A stretch of 64,000 nucleotides of DNA. Source: an uncultured Acidimicrobiales bacterium (GTDB lineage Bacteria > Actinomycetota > Acidimicrobiia > Acidimicrobiales > SHLQ01). Under the pieces are notes generated by a model that saw only the letters and a program-made list of their open reading frames with translations, had not been told where the DNA came from and did not search any database. The stretch lies in the NCBI GenBank assembly GCA_938002955.1, contig CALLAA010000045.1, positions 1 to 64,000 on the forward strand. Direction: 5' to 3'. The translations under genes were made by a program, and so were the position numbers. Of this stretch, positions 16,285-25,116 are shown in pieces. Numbering within the stretch: position 1 is the stretch's first letter; every line of letters begins with the position of its first letter.

Positions 16285-16833
16285 TCAGTCTTCGTTGCGG
16301 CGTGACGCATGCACAGCGAACGCACCGAGCGCGATCATTGCGGCGCCAGCTCCAGCGAGAACACCCGAGTCAACACCGGTGACGGCGAGCTGACCAGCGG
16401 CGGCAGCGTCGACGATCGGGATCCACACGCCGCCGCTTTGGGCCTGGTCGAGCGTGCCAGCGGTGAGGAAGAAGTTGGCGCCGATGGTAGCGGTCACTTC
16501 CTGGCTGAAGTTGCCGTCGGCGTCGGTGGTGACCTGAAGGGCATTCGCGACGTCGCAGTGCTCAAGCGGCGAGATGCCCGCGGCCGCAGCGCCGATGGCG
16601 TCAGCGTCAGAAACGCCGGGAACAAGCTCGTCACCAGGTGCGGTGCACGAACCGAGAAGCAAGACCGAGTCAGGCAAGAAACCTGAGCCGGTAGCGGTGA
16701 CGGTGTATTCACCTTCGGCTGGTACGGTCGCCGGGTCGGACTCGACGGTACCGACGGTCTGTGCACCGGCGCTCGTCGCAAAGGACACTACGAGCAGCAT
16801 CGATGCCGCAAGAACTGACAGAATCTTCTTCAT
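16285..16833 (-). CDS. Secreted cell-surface protein with LAVTG sorting signal
   Basis: The start is the ATG at 16833, preceded by GAGGGG; 182 residues result. A signal peptide is evident: KK, then LSVLAASMLLVVSFATSAGA. The mature part looks like an immunoglobulin-like beta domain (YTVTATGSGFLPDS) with two cysteines. The C-terminus has LAVTG, a hydrophobic segment (AGAGAAMIALGAFAVHA) and a basic tail SRR. LAxTG is the motif used by class E sortases of high-GC actinobacteria, so the protein is probably wall-anchored. No sortase gene is in the window. Confidence 0.82.
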   Translation of the reverse strand: MKKILSVLAASMLLVVSFATSAGAQTVGTVESDPATVPAEGEYTVTATGSGFLPDSVLLLGSCTAPGDELVPGVSDADAIGAAAAGISPLEHCDVANALQVTTDADGNFSQEVTATIGANFFLTAGTLDQAQSGGVWIPIVDAAAAGQLAVTGVDSGVLAGAGAAMIALGAFAVHASRRNED

Positions 16834-16924
16834 TAGGATTTCCCCCTCGGAATGCAGCCCCATATGGCTGCTTGTTACCAGACGGTAGATCACCGAGATT
16901 TCATTGGACGAATCAGGAAAATAC

Positions 16925-18070
16925 ATGCCAACGATTTACGACGACACCCACGAGATGTTCCGCAGCAGCTTCCAGGCCTTCGTCGATAGCGAGATGGCAC
17001 CGCACGGAGACGACTGGGAGACCGCAGGCATCATGGATCGCTCCATCTATGTCGAGGCGGGCAAACACGGCTTCACCGGTTTGGCGATCGATGAGGCATT
17101 TGGTGGCGGCGGAACATCGGACTTCCGATTCAACGCGGTAATTACCGAGGTGCTCGCTGGCGCTGGCCTTGGTGGAGCAGGGCTCGGCATTACCCTTCAC
17201 AACGACATCTGCTCGCCGTACTTCATCGAATATTGCAACGAGGAGCAACAGCAGCGATGGCTACCGGGTATTGCCTCGGGCGAACTCGTCACCGCCATAG
17301 CGATGACCGAACCGGGAACCGGCTCCGACCTTCAAGGCATTGCAACCCACGCCACACGCGATGGCGACGAGTACATCTTGAACGGTTCAAAGACCTTCAT
17401 TACGAATGGGCTGAACTCCGATCTGATCATCGTCGTAGCCCGCACCCACCCCGATGGCGGCCGAACCGGCATGTCTCTGCTCGTTGTCGAACGGGGCATG
17501 TCCGGATTCGAACGTGGTCGCAATATCGAAAAGATCGGCCAACATTCGCAGGACACCGCCGAGCTTTTCTTTGACGATGTGCGGGTTCCCGCAGCAAACG
17601 TCTTGGGAGAAGAAGGTCGTGCCTTTGAATACCTGACGTTCAACCTCGCCCAAGAGCGCCTATCCATTGGCCTGTATGGCCTTGCGGCCGCTGAGGCAGC
17701 CCTCGGCTGGACCGTTGACTACGTGCAGGAACGAACGGCCTTTGGCTCGCCGCTGTCCAGCTTCCAAAATACGAAGTTCGAACTCGCCGATGTCGCAACC
17801 GAGATCGCCGTCACCCGTCCGTTCATGGAGGAGTGCATTCTCGAACTCAACGCAGGCGAACTCAGCGCGGCGAAAGCCGCCCAAGCAAAGTTGTGGGGTT
17901 CGGAGCTACAGGGCCGTGTGACCGATCGGTGTCTGCAGCTCTTTGGTGGTTACGGATACACCACCGAATATCCAATCAGCCGTGCGTGGACCGATGCTCG
18001 GATCTCACGCATCTACGGTGGTACCAGCGAGATCATGAAGACGATTATCGCCAAAGACGTTCTGGCGTAA
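16925..18070 (+). CDS. Acyl-CoA dehydrogenase
   Basis: The ATG at 16925 (AGGAAA upstream) gives 381 residues. FAD-binding motifs are clear: MTEPGTGSDLQG and ITNG in the middle domain, LFGGYGY and RIYGGTSEIM at the C-terminus. The residue before GGTSE is not glutamate, so the base is more likely the Glu in LAQERLSIG, as in isovaleryl/long-chain types. It makes the 2,3-double bond in an acyl-CoA, passing electrons to ETF. It faces away from the LAVTG gene and is convergent with the FadD gene. Confidence 0.92.
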   Translation: MPTIYDDTHEMFRSSFQAFVDSEMAPHGDDWETAGIMDRSIYVEAGKHGFTGLAIDEAFGGGGTSDFRFNAVITEVLAGAGLGGAGLGITLHNDICSPYFIEYCNEEQQQRWLPGIASGELVTAIAMTEPGTGSDLQGIATHATRDGDEYILNGSKTFITNGLNSDLIIVVARTHPDGGRTGMSLLVVERGMSGFERGRNIEKIGQHSQDTAELFFDDVRVPAANVLGEEGRAFEYLTFNLAQERLSIGLYGLAAAEAALGWTVDYVQERTAFGSPLSSFQNTKFELADVATEIAVTRPFMEECILELNAGELSAAKAAQAKLWGSELQGRVTDRCLQLFGGYGYTTEYPISRAWTDARISRIYGGTSEIMKTIIAKDVLA

Positions 18071-18095
18071 TCGCTGCAGCGGCCAGCTCGTTGGC

Positions 18096-19886
18096 TTAGA
18101 GGACCTGACCGTCTTCGTAGACGGCGCTAATCTCATCGGCGTACTTCTCATTCACGACGTTCCGCTTCACCTTGAACGTCGGCGTGAGCTCTCCCCCGTC
18201 GGTACTGAATTCGTGTGGTAGCACAACGAAGTTACGGATGTGCTCAACGCGAGCCATGAGCGGGTTGACCTGTGAGGTGATCGCGGCCTCGAGGTGAGCA
18301 CGTACCTTTGGGTCCTCGTGCATCGTGGCCGTGTCGATTCCGTGCTCCTCGGCAAATCGGGATGCGGCCTCTGGTTCGAGCGTCAGCAGCGCCACCAGGA
18401 ATCGTTGTTTCTCGCCGATCACCACGGGCGTGCCGACGATGTCGATTCCAGCGAGCGCCTCCTCGATGTTCTGCGGAGCGATGTTCTTTCCGCCCGAGGT
18501 AATGATGATGTCCTTCTTGCGACCAATGATCGACAGGTAGCCATCGTCATCGATCGTGCCCAAGTCGCCCGAGTGCAGCCAGCCATCGATGACGGTCTCA
18601 TCGGTGGCTTCCTGGTTCTTGTAGTAGCCGGCGAACACGTTCTTCCCGCGAACGAGGATCTCGCCGTCCTCTGCGATCTTGACTTCCACACCCGGGACCG
18701 CACGTCCAACGGTGCCATAGCGATTGGCGCCTGGGAGGTTTGTGGTGGTCGGTCCGGAGTCTTCGCTCTGGCCGTAGAGCTCGGTGATGGGAATGCCGAT
18801 CGACGCGAAGAACTCCAGTGAAGCTGCCGGAATGGGCGCTGCACCCGAGACGAAGACCCGACAGCGATCGAACCCAAGCGCGGCGTGGATCTTGGAGAAG
18901 ACGACCTTGTTCGCGGCGTTGTACTGAGCACTGAGCACTGCGTTGGGCGTACGGCCAGCGTTCTGCTCGCCGATGTACTTGGCGGCCACGCCTTGCGCGA
19001 GGCTTGCGATCTTTGCCTTGGCGCCGGTGGCTTCGCCGAGCTGGCCCTTGATGCCCGCCTCGAAACGTTCCCATACGCGAGGGACGCCGAAGAACGTGGT
19101 TGGCCGGGCTTCGCGGAGGTATTCGGCGAGCTGCAAGCCGTCGTGACAGAAGTACACCTCGTAGCCAAAGATCAACGGCATGATCAGCGATGCCATCTGC
19201 TCAGCAATGTGGGACAGCGGCAGGTACGACAAGGCAACGTCCTCGTGGCCGAGGTCGACTTGGCTGCCCATCTGTGTGCCCGTCCACTCGAGGTTCTCGT
19301 GGGTAAGCATCACGGCCTTGGGCGGGCCTGTGGTTCCCGAGGTGTAGATGAAATCCGCAACTTGGTCTGGACGCAACGCGTCCTTCCGAGCGTCGAGGTC
19401 GGCATCGGAGATGTCGTCGCCACTCGCGAGGAAGTCCTCCCAGGAAACAACTCGTGGGTCGTCGTGATCGCCGCCTCCGCGCATCATCACGACCTTTTTC
19501 AGCGACGGAAGTTCATCCCAGACCTCGAGCACCCGACCGAGCTGCTCCTGGGTCTCGACGACCAGAATCGGCGATTCGGAGTGGCCGACGATGTATCCGA
19601 TTTCTTCAGCTGAACAGGTGGTGTACACGCCAGCCGAGATGCCCCCGATGCGGATCGCTCCCAGCGCGGAGATGACCCACTCCGGCCGGTTCGCGCCAAG
19701 GATCGTTACGACGTCGCCCTCGCCCAAGCCCGCGGCCATCATGGCGCGACCGGCACGACGGGTGAGGTCGTTGTATTCCTTCCATGACGTTGTCCGCCAC
19801 GTCCCGTTCAATTTGTCGTGTAACGCAGCACGGCCTCCCGTCGCTGCGGCGTGACGCTCGAGGTGATCAATGATTGTCGTAGTCAT
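18096..19886 (-). CDS. Long-chain fatty acyl-CoA synthetase (FadD15-like)
   Basis: The 596-residue product (start ATG at 19886) matches the long bacterial acyl-CoA synthetase class. Motifs: FIYTSGTTGPPKAVMLTHEN (P-loop), ELYGQSEDSGP, WLHSGDLGTIDDDGYLSIIG, RKKDIIITSGGKNIAP, and a C-terminal TPTFKVKRNVV region. It converts a long-chain fatty acid, CoA and ATP to acyl-CoA at the inner membrane face. It is divergent from the response-regulator gene by 112 nt. Confidence 0.92.
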   Translation of the reverse strand: MTTTIIDHLERHAAATGGRAALHDKLNGTWRTTSWKEYNDLTRRAGRAMMAAGLGEGDVVTILGANRPEWVISALGAIRIGGISAGVYTTCSAEEIGYIVGHSESPILVVETQEQLGRVLEVWDELPSLKKVVMMRGGGDHDDPRVVSWEDFLASGDDISDADLDARKDALRPDQVADFIYTSGTTGPPKAVMLTHENLEWTGTQMGSQVDLGHEDVALSYLPLSHIAEQMASLIMPLIFGYEVYFCHDGLQLAEYLREARPTTFFGVPRVWERFEAGIKGQLGEATGAKAKIASLAQGVAAKYIGEQNAGRTPNAVLSAQYNAANKVVFSKIHAALGFDRCRVFVSGAAPIPAASLEFFASIGIPITELYGQSEDSGPTTTNLPGANRYGTVGRAVPGVEVKIAEDGEILVRGKNVFAGYYKNQEATDETVIDGWLHSGDLGTIDDDGYLSIIGRKKDIIITSGGKNIAPQNIEEALAGIDIVGTPVVIGEKQRFLVALLTLEPEAASRFAEEHGIDTATMHEDPKVRAHLEAAITSQVNPLMARVEHIRNFVVLPHEFSTDGGELTPTFKVKRNVVNEKYADEISAVYEDGQVL

Positions 19887-19998
19887 CGAGTTCTTTCTGT
19901 GGTCTGAGTCACATGATTCCACGTAGATCTCGATCGTGCATCTACCAACCACAGGTCTTTGTGCTCAATCTTGGGAACGTCGTGCCGACCGAATCTGT

Positions 19999-20448
19999 AT
20001 GACAGCCATCTCTCCTGGTGCAGAACCCATCCGTATTTTGCTCGCTGACGACGATGAGGATGACCGCCTCATGGCGCGGGAGGCGTTCGACGTCAGCCTG
20101 CTGACGAACCCTTTGGACGAAGTTGTTGATGGCGTCGAATTGATGGAGCACCTCTATGAGCTCCTTCGCCTTGGCAAACCCTTGCCAGGCCTGATCCTCC
20201 TCGACCTGAACATGCCACGCAAGGACGGCCGAGAGGCGTTAGCCGAGATCAAGAGCCACGCAGAACTACGGCGCATTCCGGTCGTGGTCCTCACAACATC
20301 GAAAGCCGAAGAAGACATCTACCGCACCTATGACCTGGGCGTGAACAGCTTCATCTCGAAGCCGATCAGCTTCGATGGACTCGTTGCGGTTATGTCGGAG
20401 CTCGGTCGCTACTGGCTCGAGATGGTCGAGCTTCCAAAGGCAAGCTGA
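19999..20448 (+). CDS. Single-domain response regulator (Rcp1-like)
   Basis: The 149-residue receiver has all phosphorylation residues: Asp18/Asp19 in LLADDDEDD, phospho-acceptor Asp69 in LLDLNMP, Thr99/Thr100 and Lys121 in FISKP. There is no output domain, and the sequence style is that of the Rcp1 group paired with soluble phytochrome-like kinases. It therefore probably relays phosphate or controls a partner by contact. One nucleotide separates its stop from the kinase start, so the two are co-translated. Confidence 0.93.
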   Translation: MTAISPGAEPIRILLADDDEDDRLMAREAFDVSLLTNPLDEVVDGVELMEHLYELLRLGKPLPGLILLDLNMPRKDGREALAEIKSHAELRRIPVVVLTTSKAEEDIYRTYDLGVNSFISKPISFDGLVAVMSELGRYWLEMVELPKAS

Positions 20449-20449
20449 G

Positions 20450-21703
20450 ATGGCCGAGTCGTCGACCAACGACGAGTCCGGCTACGACGAACGGTCACTC
20501 GCGCTCGTCAAGCAGCTCATTCATGAAAAGAGCAGTCCGCTCTTCGCCTACCGGCCCGACGGCACGTTGGTGTACGTCAACGCCGCCTACGACGAGTTGT
20601 TCGCCGACCGCTGGCCAGACGGCACCCTCGGCAAAAAGGTCACCGAGCTCGAGCCCGAAAAAGAAGAGCTTCTCCATGAGATGGTCGAAGCAAACCTCGC
20701 CCGCAAGCCTGGCGATGATGACCTGATCATCGAAAGCCCAAGCATCAACGCTGCCGGCGAACCGCGCTGGTTCGAGTGGCGCTGCATGCAGGCGTTCAAC
20801 GACGACGACGAAGTCGAGCTCATCATTGCCATGAGTCGCGACCTCACCGAGCAACGGCTCGCAGAGTTCCGCTCGCAGCGCGTGGCGGAGCGTCTCGAAG
20901 AGAGCAACCGTGACCTGCTCGAGTTCGCGCAGGTGGCGAGCCACGACCTTCAGGAACCCCTCCGCAAGGTGACCGCGTTCAGCGGCCGGCTCGAAGCAAA
21001 GGTCGACGGCAAACTCGATGAGCAAGGCCAGGACTATCTGCGACGGATGAATAGCGCAGTTCACCGCATGCAGAACTTGATCGATGATCTCTTGACCTTC
21101 GCCCGTGTCACGACCCGAGGCACGGCAATGGTGAACGCGCCGCTGCGCGAAATTATCGAACGCGTACTGTCGGACCTCGAAGTCGCAATCGATGAATCCG
21201 GTGCCGAGATCGATCTTGGGCGCATGCCAACGCTGCCCGTCGACTCGAGCCAGATGGCACAGCTCTTTCAGAACCTGATCGGCAACGCCCTGAAATTTCG
21301 GCGAGAAGACGTTGCGCCGAAGATCTCCATCAGCGCCCGACATGTGCTCCCCAAGAACTTCGGATCGGACGAACCTCCGAAGGGCTGGTACGACATCTCG
21401 ATCGTCGACAACGGCATCGGCTTCGAGGAGGAATACGTCACGAAGATTTTTGCGCCGTTTCAACGTCTACACGGCCGCTCGGAATACGCCGGTACCGGCG
21501 TTGGCCTGTCCGTTTGCCGTCGGATCGCAGAGCGCCATCAAGGTGCGATCGTTGCGTCGAGCGGCGAAGGTGAGGGCGCGACGTTCGTTGTGCGGCTCCC
21601 GACCGCTCACCTCGATGCGGTGCCGATCGGCGCCGATGCGCTCGACATCGACCACAGTGCACTCGACCTCGCCCATACGGTCATCGACACACAGGCGGCC
21701 TAA
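20450..21703 (+). CDS. Soluble PAS-domain sensor histidine kinase
   Basis: This 417-residue protein has no membrane segment. A PAS domain covers about residues 25-135 (SPLFAYRPDGTLVYVNAAYD to AMSRDLTEQR). It is followed by a short coiled coil, a HisKA dimerisation helix with His165 in VASHDLQEPLRKV, and an HATPase_c domain with N-box FQNLIGNALKF, DNGIGF and GTGVGLSV. It senses a cytoplasmic signal (redox, light via a chromophore, or small ligand) and phosphorylates the adjoining receiver. No cysteine-based LOV motif is seen in the PAS domain. Confidence 0.93.
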   Translation: MAESSTNDESGYDERSLALVKQLIHEKSSPLFAYRPDGTLVYVNAAYDELFADRWPDGTLGKKVTELEPEKEELLHEMVEANLARKPGDDDLIIESPSINAAGEPRWFEWRCMQAFNDDDEVELIIAMSRDLTEQRLAEFRSQRVAERLEESNRDLLEFAQVASHDLQEPLRKVTAFSGRLEAKVDGKLDEQGQDYLRRMNSAVHRMQNLIDDLLTFARVTTRGTAMVNAPLREIIERVLSDLEVAIDESGAEIDLGRMPTLPVDSSQMAQLFQNLIGNALKFRREDVAPKISISARHVLPKNFGSDEPPKGWYDISIVDNGIGFEEEYVTKIFAPFQRLHGRSEYAGTGVGLSVCRRIAERHQGAIVASSGEGEGATFVVRLPTAHLDAVPIGADALDIDHSALDLAHTVIDTQAA

Positions 21704-21708
21704 CGGGT

Positions 21709-22836
21709 TTACGCCCGAGGTTCTCGAGGCAGACCGAGCACACGCTCGCCCAAGATGTTTCGCATAACCTCGCTCGTCCCGCCGGCGAGCTTGTAGCTCG
21801 GGCTGTAACAGAGCTCGCGACTCTGCTGGCTGTCGAGCGTCATCTCCGGTCCGAGCACCGATGCCGCAAAGTCAGCGACGCGCACCTGATGTTCAGTACA
21901 GAAGACTTTGGTCGCTGCACTGAACCCCTTTGGCGCCTGACGAAGAACTTCGCGATACACCAGCAGCCGGCCAACGTGATAGTCCGCTTCGAGTCGAGCG
22001 ATTTGTTGTCGGACGACGGGGTTGTCGGTATCGGCCTTTGCTTTCGCAAGCTCGTACAACGGCCGGTTCGAGACGAGACGGTCGATGCCACCACGCTCGT
22101 GCTCGAGCTGCACCATCGTTTGCTTGAACGCGCCGCCCTCTACACCGACCAGATTCTCTGCTGGAACTTCGACATCGGTGAAGAAGATCTCGCAGAAGTG
22201 GGTGTTGTCGACCATGTCTCGAATCGGTCGGACTTCGATGCCCGGGAGGTCCATCGGGACGATGAGTTCGCTCACCCCTTCGTGGGGTCGGCCGGTGGCG
22301 TCCGTGCGACAGATCAGATACACGTAGTCAGCCAGCGCGCCGCCCGACGTCCAGATCTTTTGGCCGTTCACGACAAAGATGTCACCTGACCGAACTGCAG
22401 AGGTCTTGAGGCTGGCCAGATCGGATCCGCTATCGGGCTCGCTCATACCGATGCCCCACGTGGTTTTCCCAGCGAGCATGTCCGGCAGATATTCGGCCTG
22501 CTGGTCGGGCGTTCCATAGGTGAAGAGCGATGGCCCAAACTGGCGATCGGCGAACCAGCTCGCAGCGATCGGGGCTCCGGCCCCGATCATCTCTTCAGCC
22601 ATGATGACTCGCTCGATGTTGGGTCGCCCTCCCCCACCAAATTCGACCGGCCACGTCATGCCGACCCAACCATTGTCGGCGAGCGTGGCCGAGAACTCTT
22701 TCGAGAACCCGTTGATCCAGCTGTCGTTGTGCACGCCGTGGTCCGCAACGCCTTGTTGGGCAACCTGACGCGACCGGTCACGGAGGTCCTCGAGCTCGGG
22801 ACTCAGGGTGAAGTTGAAACCATCGCCCATCGACAT
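21709..22836 (-). CDS. Acyl-CoA dehydrogenase
   Basis: The start chosen is the ATG at 22836, which overlaps the preceding crotonase stop (TGATG); 375 residues. FAD/substrate motifs: GIGMSEPDSGSDLASLKT, NGQKIWTSGGA and AGGTSEVMRNILGERVLGLP. The helix with the expected base reads MVQLEHERGGID. The style is that of the actinobacterial FadE group active on sterol or branched acyl-CoA chains, but the substrate is unknown. It converges on the histidine kinase and forms an operon with the upstream crotonase. Confidence 0.9.
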   Translation of the reverse strand: MSMGDGFNFTLSPELEDLRDRSRQVAQQGVADHGVHNDSWINGFSKEFSATLADNGWVGMTWPVEFGGGGRPNIERVIMAEEMIGAGAPIAASWFADRQFGPSLFTYGTPDQQAEYLPDMLAGKTTWGIGMSEPDSGSDLASLKTSAVRSGDIFVVNGQKIWTSGGALADYVYLICRTDATGRPHEGVSELIVPMDLPGIEVRPIRDMVDNTHFCEIFFTDVEVPAENLVGVEGGAFKQTMVQLEHERGGIDRLVSNRPLYELAKAKADTDNPVVRQQIARLEADYHVGRLLVYREVLRQAPKGFSAATKVFCTEHQVRVADFAASVLGPEMTLDSQQSRELCYSPSYKLAGGTSEVMRNILGERVLGLPREPRA

Positions 22837-23591
22837 CACTTGGTCGAAATGCGCGACTTCAACGAACTGACCATGTCGACGAAGGCTGCTTCGCCCATCG
22901 ACCAGACCTGCGTGTCGAGCTCGTTGTCGATCGCAGCGTCGCTCTCGCTGATCGCGATCGTGTTGTGGATCGTGTCCTTGGTCCGCATCAGCAACTCGCG
23001 AGGGGCCTTGGCGGCCTTGGCAGCGAGCTCCTCTGCAGCGCTGATCAACTCGTCGTTCGGGACGCACTTCCATGCGAGACCGATATCTGCCGCACGCTGA
23101 CCATCGAGCACCTCCCCAAACAAGACCATTGCCTTGGTCGCCTGAAGGCCGATGTTGTTCCGAAGACGCCACGTGTGGCCGCCGCCAGGGCCAAGACCGA
23201 TCTGCAGGAACCGGCTGTCGAATTTGGCCGATTCAGCCGCGATGACAACGTCGCACACCAACAGTGCGTTCATGCCTGCTCCTACAGCTGCACCGTTGAC
23301 GGCGGCGATCGTTGCGAGCCGGCTGTTCGCGATGCGAACGAAACCAGCGTAGATCTTGCGCATACCGTCCGGTCCGGGGTTCTCGAGCAGTTCGTCGAGA
23401 TGCCCACCGGAACAGAATCCCTTACCGGCTCCAGTAATGATCACGGCGTTGATCGACGCATCGTCTTCGAGCTCGTCGAAGAGCTCCTGGATTCGAGCGC
23501 TCATTGCCAGCGTAAAGACGTTTCGTCGATCGGGATCGTTCAATGTCACGATCGCATATCCATCGCGTTTGTCGATCAGTACTTCGTCCAC
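22836..23591 (-). CDS. Enoyl-CoA hydratase/isomerase family protein
   Basis: The 251-residue crotonase has oxyanion motifs GKGFCSGGHLDE and NGAAVGAGMNALLVCD. Both classical catalytic glutamates are replaced (asparagine in GAGMNALL, and FLQIGLGPGGG for the PEI segment). It therefore may catalyse isomerisation or another CoA-ester reaction. The start is GTG with GGAG upstream. It is translationally coupled to the following acyl-CoA dehydrogenase, implying consecutive steps in one acyl-CoA pathway. Confidence 0.83.
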   Translation of the reverse strand: MDEVLIDKRDGYAIVTLNDPDRRNVFTLAMSARIQELFDELEDDASINAVIITGAGKGFCSGGHLDELLENPGPDGMRKIYAGFVRIANSRLATIAAVNGAAVGAGMNALLVCDVVIAAESAKFDSRFLQIGLGPGGGHTWRLRNNIGLQATKAMVLFGEVLDGQRAADIGLAWKCVPNDELISAAEELAAKAAKAPRELLMRTKDTIHNTIAISESDAAIDNELDTQVWSMGEAAFVDMVSSLKSRISTK

Positions 23592-23649
23592 CCTGGCTCC
23601 ACTCGTCGGCGTCGTACAACGATAGATCCTGGACGGTCGATCGACAGCA

Positions 23650-23671
23650 CCGACTCGACCATGTGAGTCGG
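23650..23671. promoter_or_regulatory. Inverted repeat in the crotonase/aldehyde dehydrogenase divergent region
   Basis: Arms ccgactc and gagtcgg surround an 8-base spacer, about 35 nt before the aldehyde dehydrogenase start and 60 nt before the divergent crotonase start. A plausible operator, unproven. Confidence 0.3.
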
Positions 23672-23691
23672 CCGTCGAGCGAACTAGCCCC

Positions 23692-23697
23692 TACCAT
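23692..23697 (+). promoter_or_regulatory. -10 box (TACCAT) for aldehyde dehydrogenase
   Basis: TACCAT lies 6 nt before the ATG at 23704. Spacing fits a leaderless transcript, although GGGG also occurs in the 6-nt gap. Confidence 0.4.
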
Positions 23698-23703
23698 TGG
23701 GGT

Positions 23704-25116
23704 ATGACCCTCGCTCCAGAGTCCAGCACGACCGACCATCTCGCCGATCTCGGTTCGACGATCGACCGACTGCGATCCACGGTTCTCGATGGGACTACCC
23801 GTTCGGTCGCCTGGCGCGAGACGCAGCTCGATGGTGTCATCGCGTTTGCCAAAGACCACACCGATGCGCTCATCGCTGCCATGGGCGAAGACCTGGGCCG
23901 CCCAGAGATCGAGGGATGGCTCGCCGATGTGGGTTCATCGATCACCGAAGCTGAGCACGTCCGCAAGAACGTTCGCAAGTGGGCAAAGCCGCGACGAGCG
24001 AAAATTCCCCTCGTGACCCAACCGGGATCGGCGAAGATCATCCCGGAGCCACTCGGCGTTGCCCTGATCATCGCTCCGTGGAACTACCCGGTGAATCTCG
24101 TCCTCGAACCGCTCGTCGCCGCAATCGCTGCTGGCAATGCCGTCGTCGTCAAGCCATCCGAGCTCGCACCGGCTACCTCTGGACTGATTTCTCGGGAACT
24201 TCCGAAGTACCTCGACGAACGGGCCTTCGCCATCGTCGAGGGCGGCATCGAGACATCGACCGCGCTGCTCGAGCAACGATTCGACCACATCTTCTTTACG
24301 GGCTCGACCACCGTTGGTCGCATCGTGATGCGCGCCGCAGCCGAGCACCTGACACCGGTCATCTTGGAGTTAGGGGGAAAGTCGCCTGTGGTGGTCGCCG
24401 ATGATGCTGACCTCGATGTCGCCGCAAACCGGATTGCTTGGGGCAAGACCCTCAACGCCGGCCAGACATGTATCGCCCCCGACTATGTGTTGGTGACCGA
24501 GAAGAACCGCGATGCTCTCGTCGACAAGATCGCTGACGCCTGGGGAAGCTTCTACGGTGCGGACCCCGAAGCGAGCCCGGACCTTGGCCGCATCATCAGC
24601 GAACGGCACCACCAGCGTCTGGTGGGGCTGCTCGATGATCAGACCGTGGTTCTGGGCGGGCAACACAACGCAGCAACGAAGTACCTGTCGCCGACGATCG
24701 TCGTCGATCCTCCCCTGGATTCCCCGCTCATGACCGAGGAGATCTTTGGCCCGATCCTGCCGATCGTCACCGTCGACGACACCTTCGCCGCGATTCGATT
24801 TATCAATGAGCGACCGAAGCCGCTCGCGTTGTATGTCTTCTCGAGCAACGATGACACGGTCGATGCCGTGCTCGGACGCACGAGCTCTGGCGGTGCGTGC
24901 GTCAACCACACATTGCTGCACTTCACACCGAGCGATCTGCCCTTCGGCGGCGTCGGACCGTCGGGCATGGGCCGGTATCACGGTAAGTCCGGTTTCGAAG
25001 CGTTGTCGAATATGAAGGGTGTCTTGCGCAAGCCTGTCTTCGGCGAAACTGCCGTCACCTACCCGCCGTACACCGAACGCAAGGTCAGCCTGTTGCGCAA
25101 GGTCACCGGAGGATGA
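23704..25116 (+). CDS. Aldehyde dehydrogenase (ALDH3-like)
   Basis: All catalytic residues are present in this 470-residue protein: Asn127 in APWNYP, Glu222 in LELGGKSP and the nucleophile Cys256 in NAGQTCIAPDY. The short N-terminus and C-terminal FGGVGPSGMGRYHGK resemble the ALDH3/coniferyl-aldehyde group, which oxidises fatty or aromatic aldehydes with NAD(P). It overlaps the next gene by ATGA, so aldehyde oxidation is coupled with a serine hydrolase. Confidence 0.93.
   Translation: MTLAPESSTTDHLADLGSTIDRLRSTVLDGTTRSVAWRETQLDGVIAFAKDHTDALIAAMGEDLGRPEIEGWLADVGSSITEAEHVRKNVRKWAKPRRAKIPLVTQPGSAKIIPEPLGVALIIAPWNYPVNLVLEPLVAAIAAGNAVVVKPSELAPATSGLISRELPKYLDERAFAIVEGGIETSTALLEQRFDHIFFTGSTTVGRIVMRAAAEHLTPVILELGGKSPVVVADDADLDVAANRIAWGKTLNAGQTCIAPDYVLVTEKNRDALVDKIADAWGSFYGADPEASPDLGRIISERHHQRLVGLLDDQTVVLGGQHNAATKYLSPTIVVDPPLDSPLMTEEIFGPILPIVTVDDTFAAIRFINERPKPLALYVFSSNDDTVDAVLGRTSSGGACVNHTLLHFTPSDLPFGGVGPSGMGRYHGKSGFEALSNMKGVLRKPVFGETAVTYPPYTERKVSLLRKVTGG

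Noticed and set aside
22837..23172. N-terminal extension of the acyl-CoA dehydrogenase
   Set aside because: It overlaps the crotonase gene out of frame, and the TGATG overlap marks the real start.
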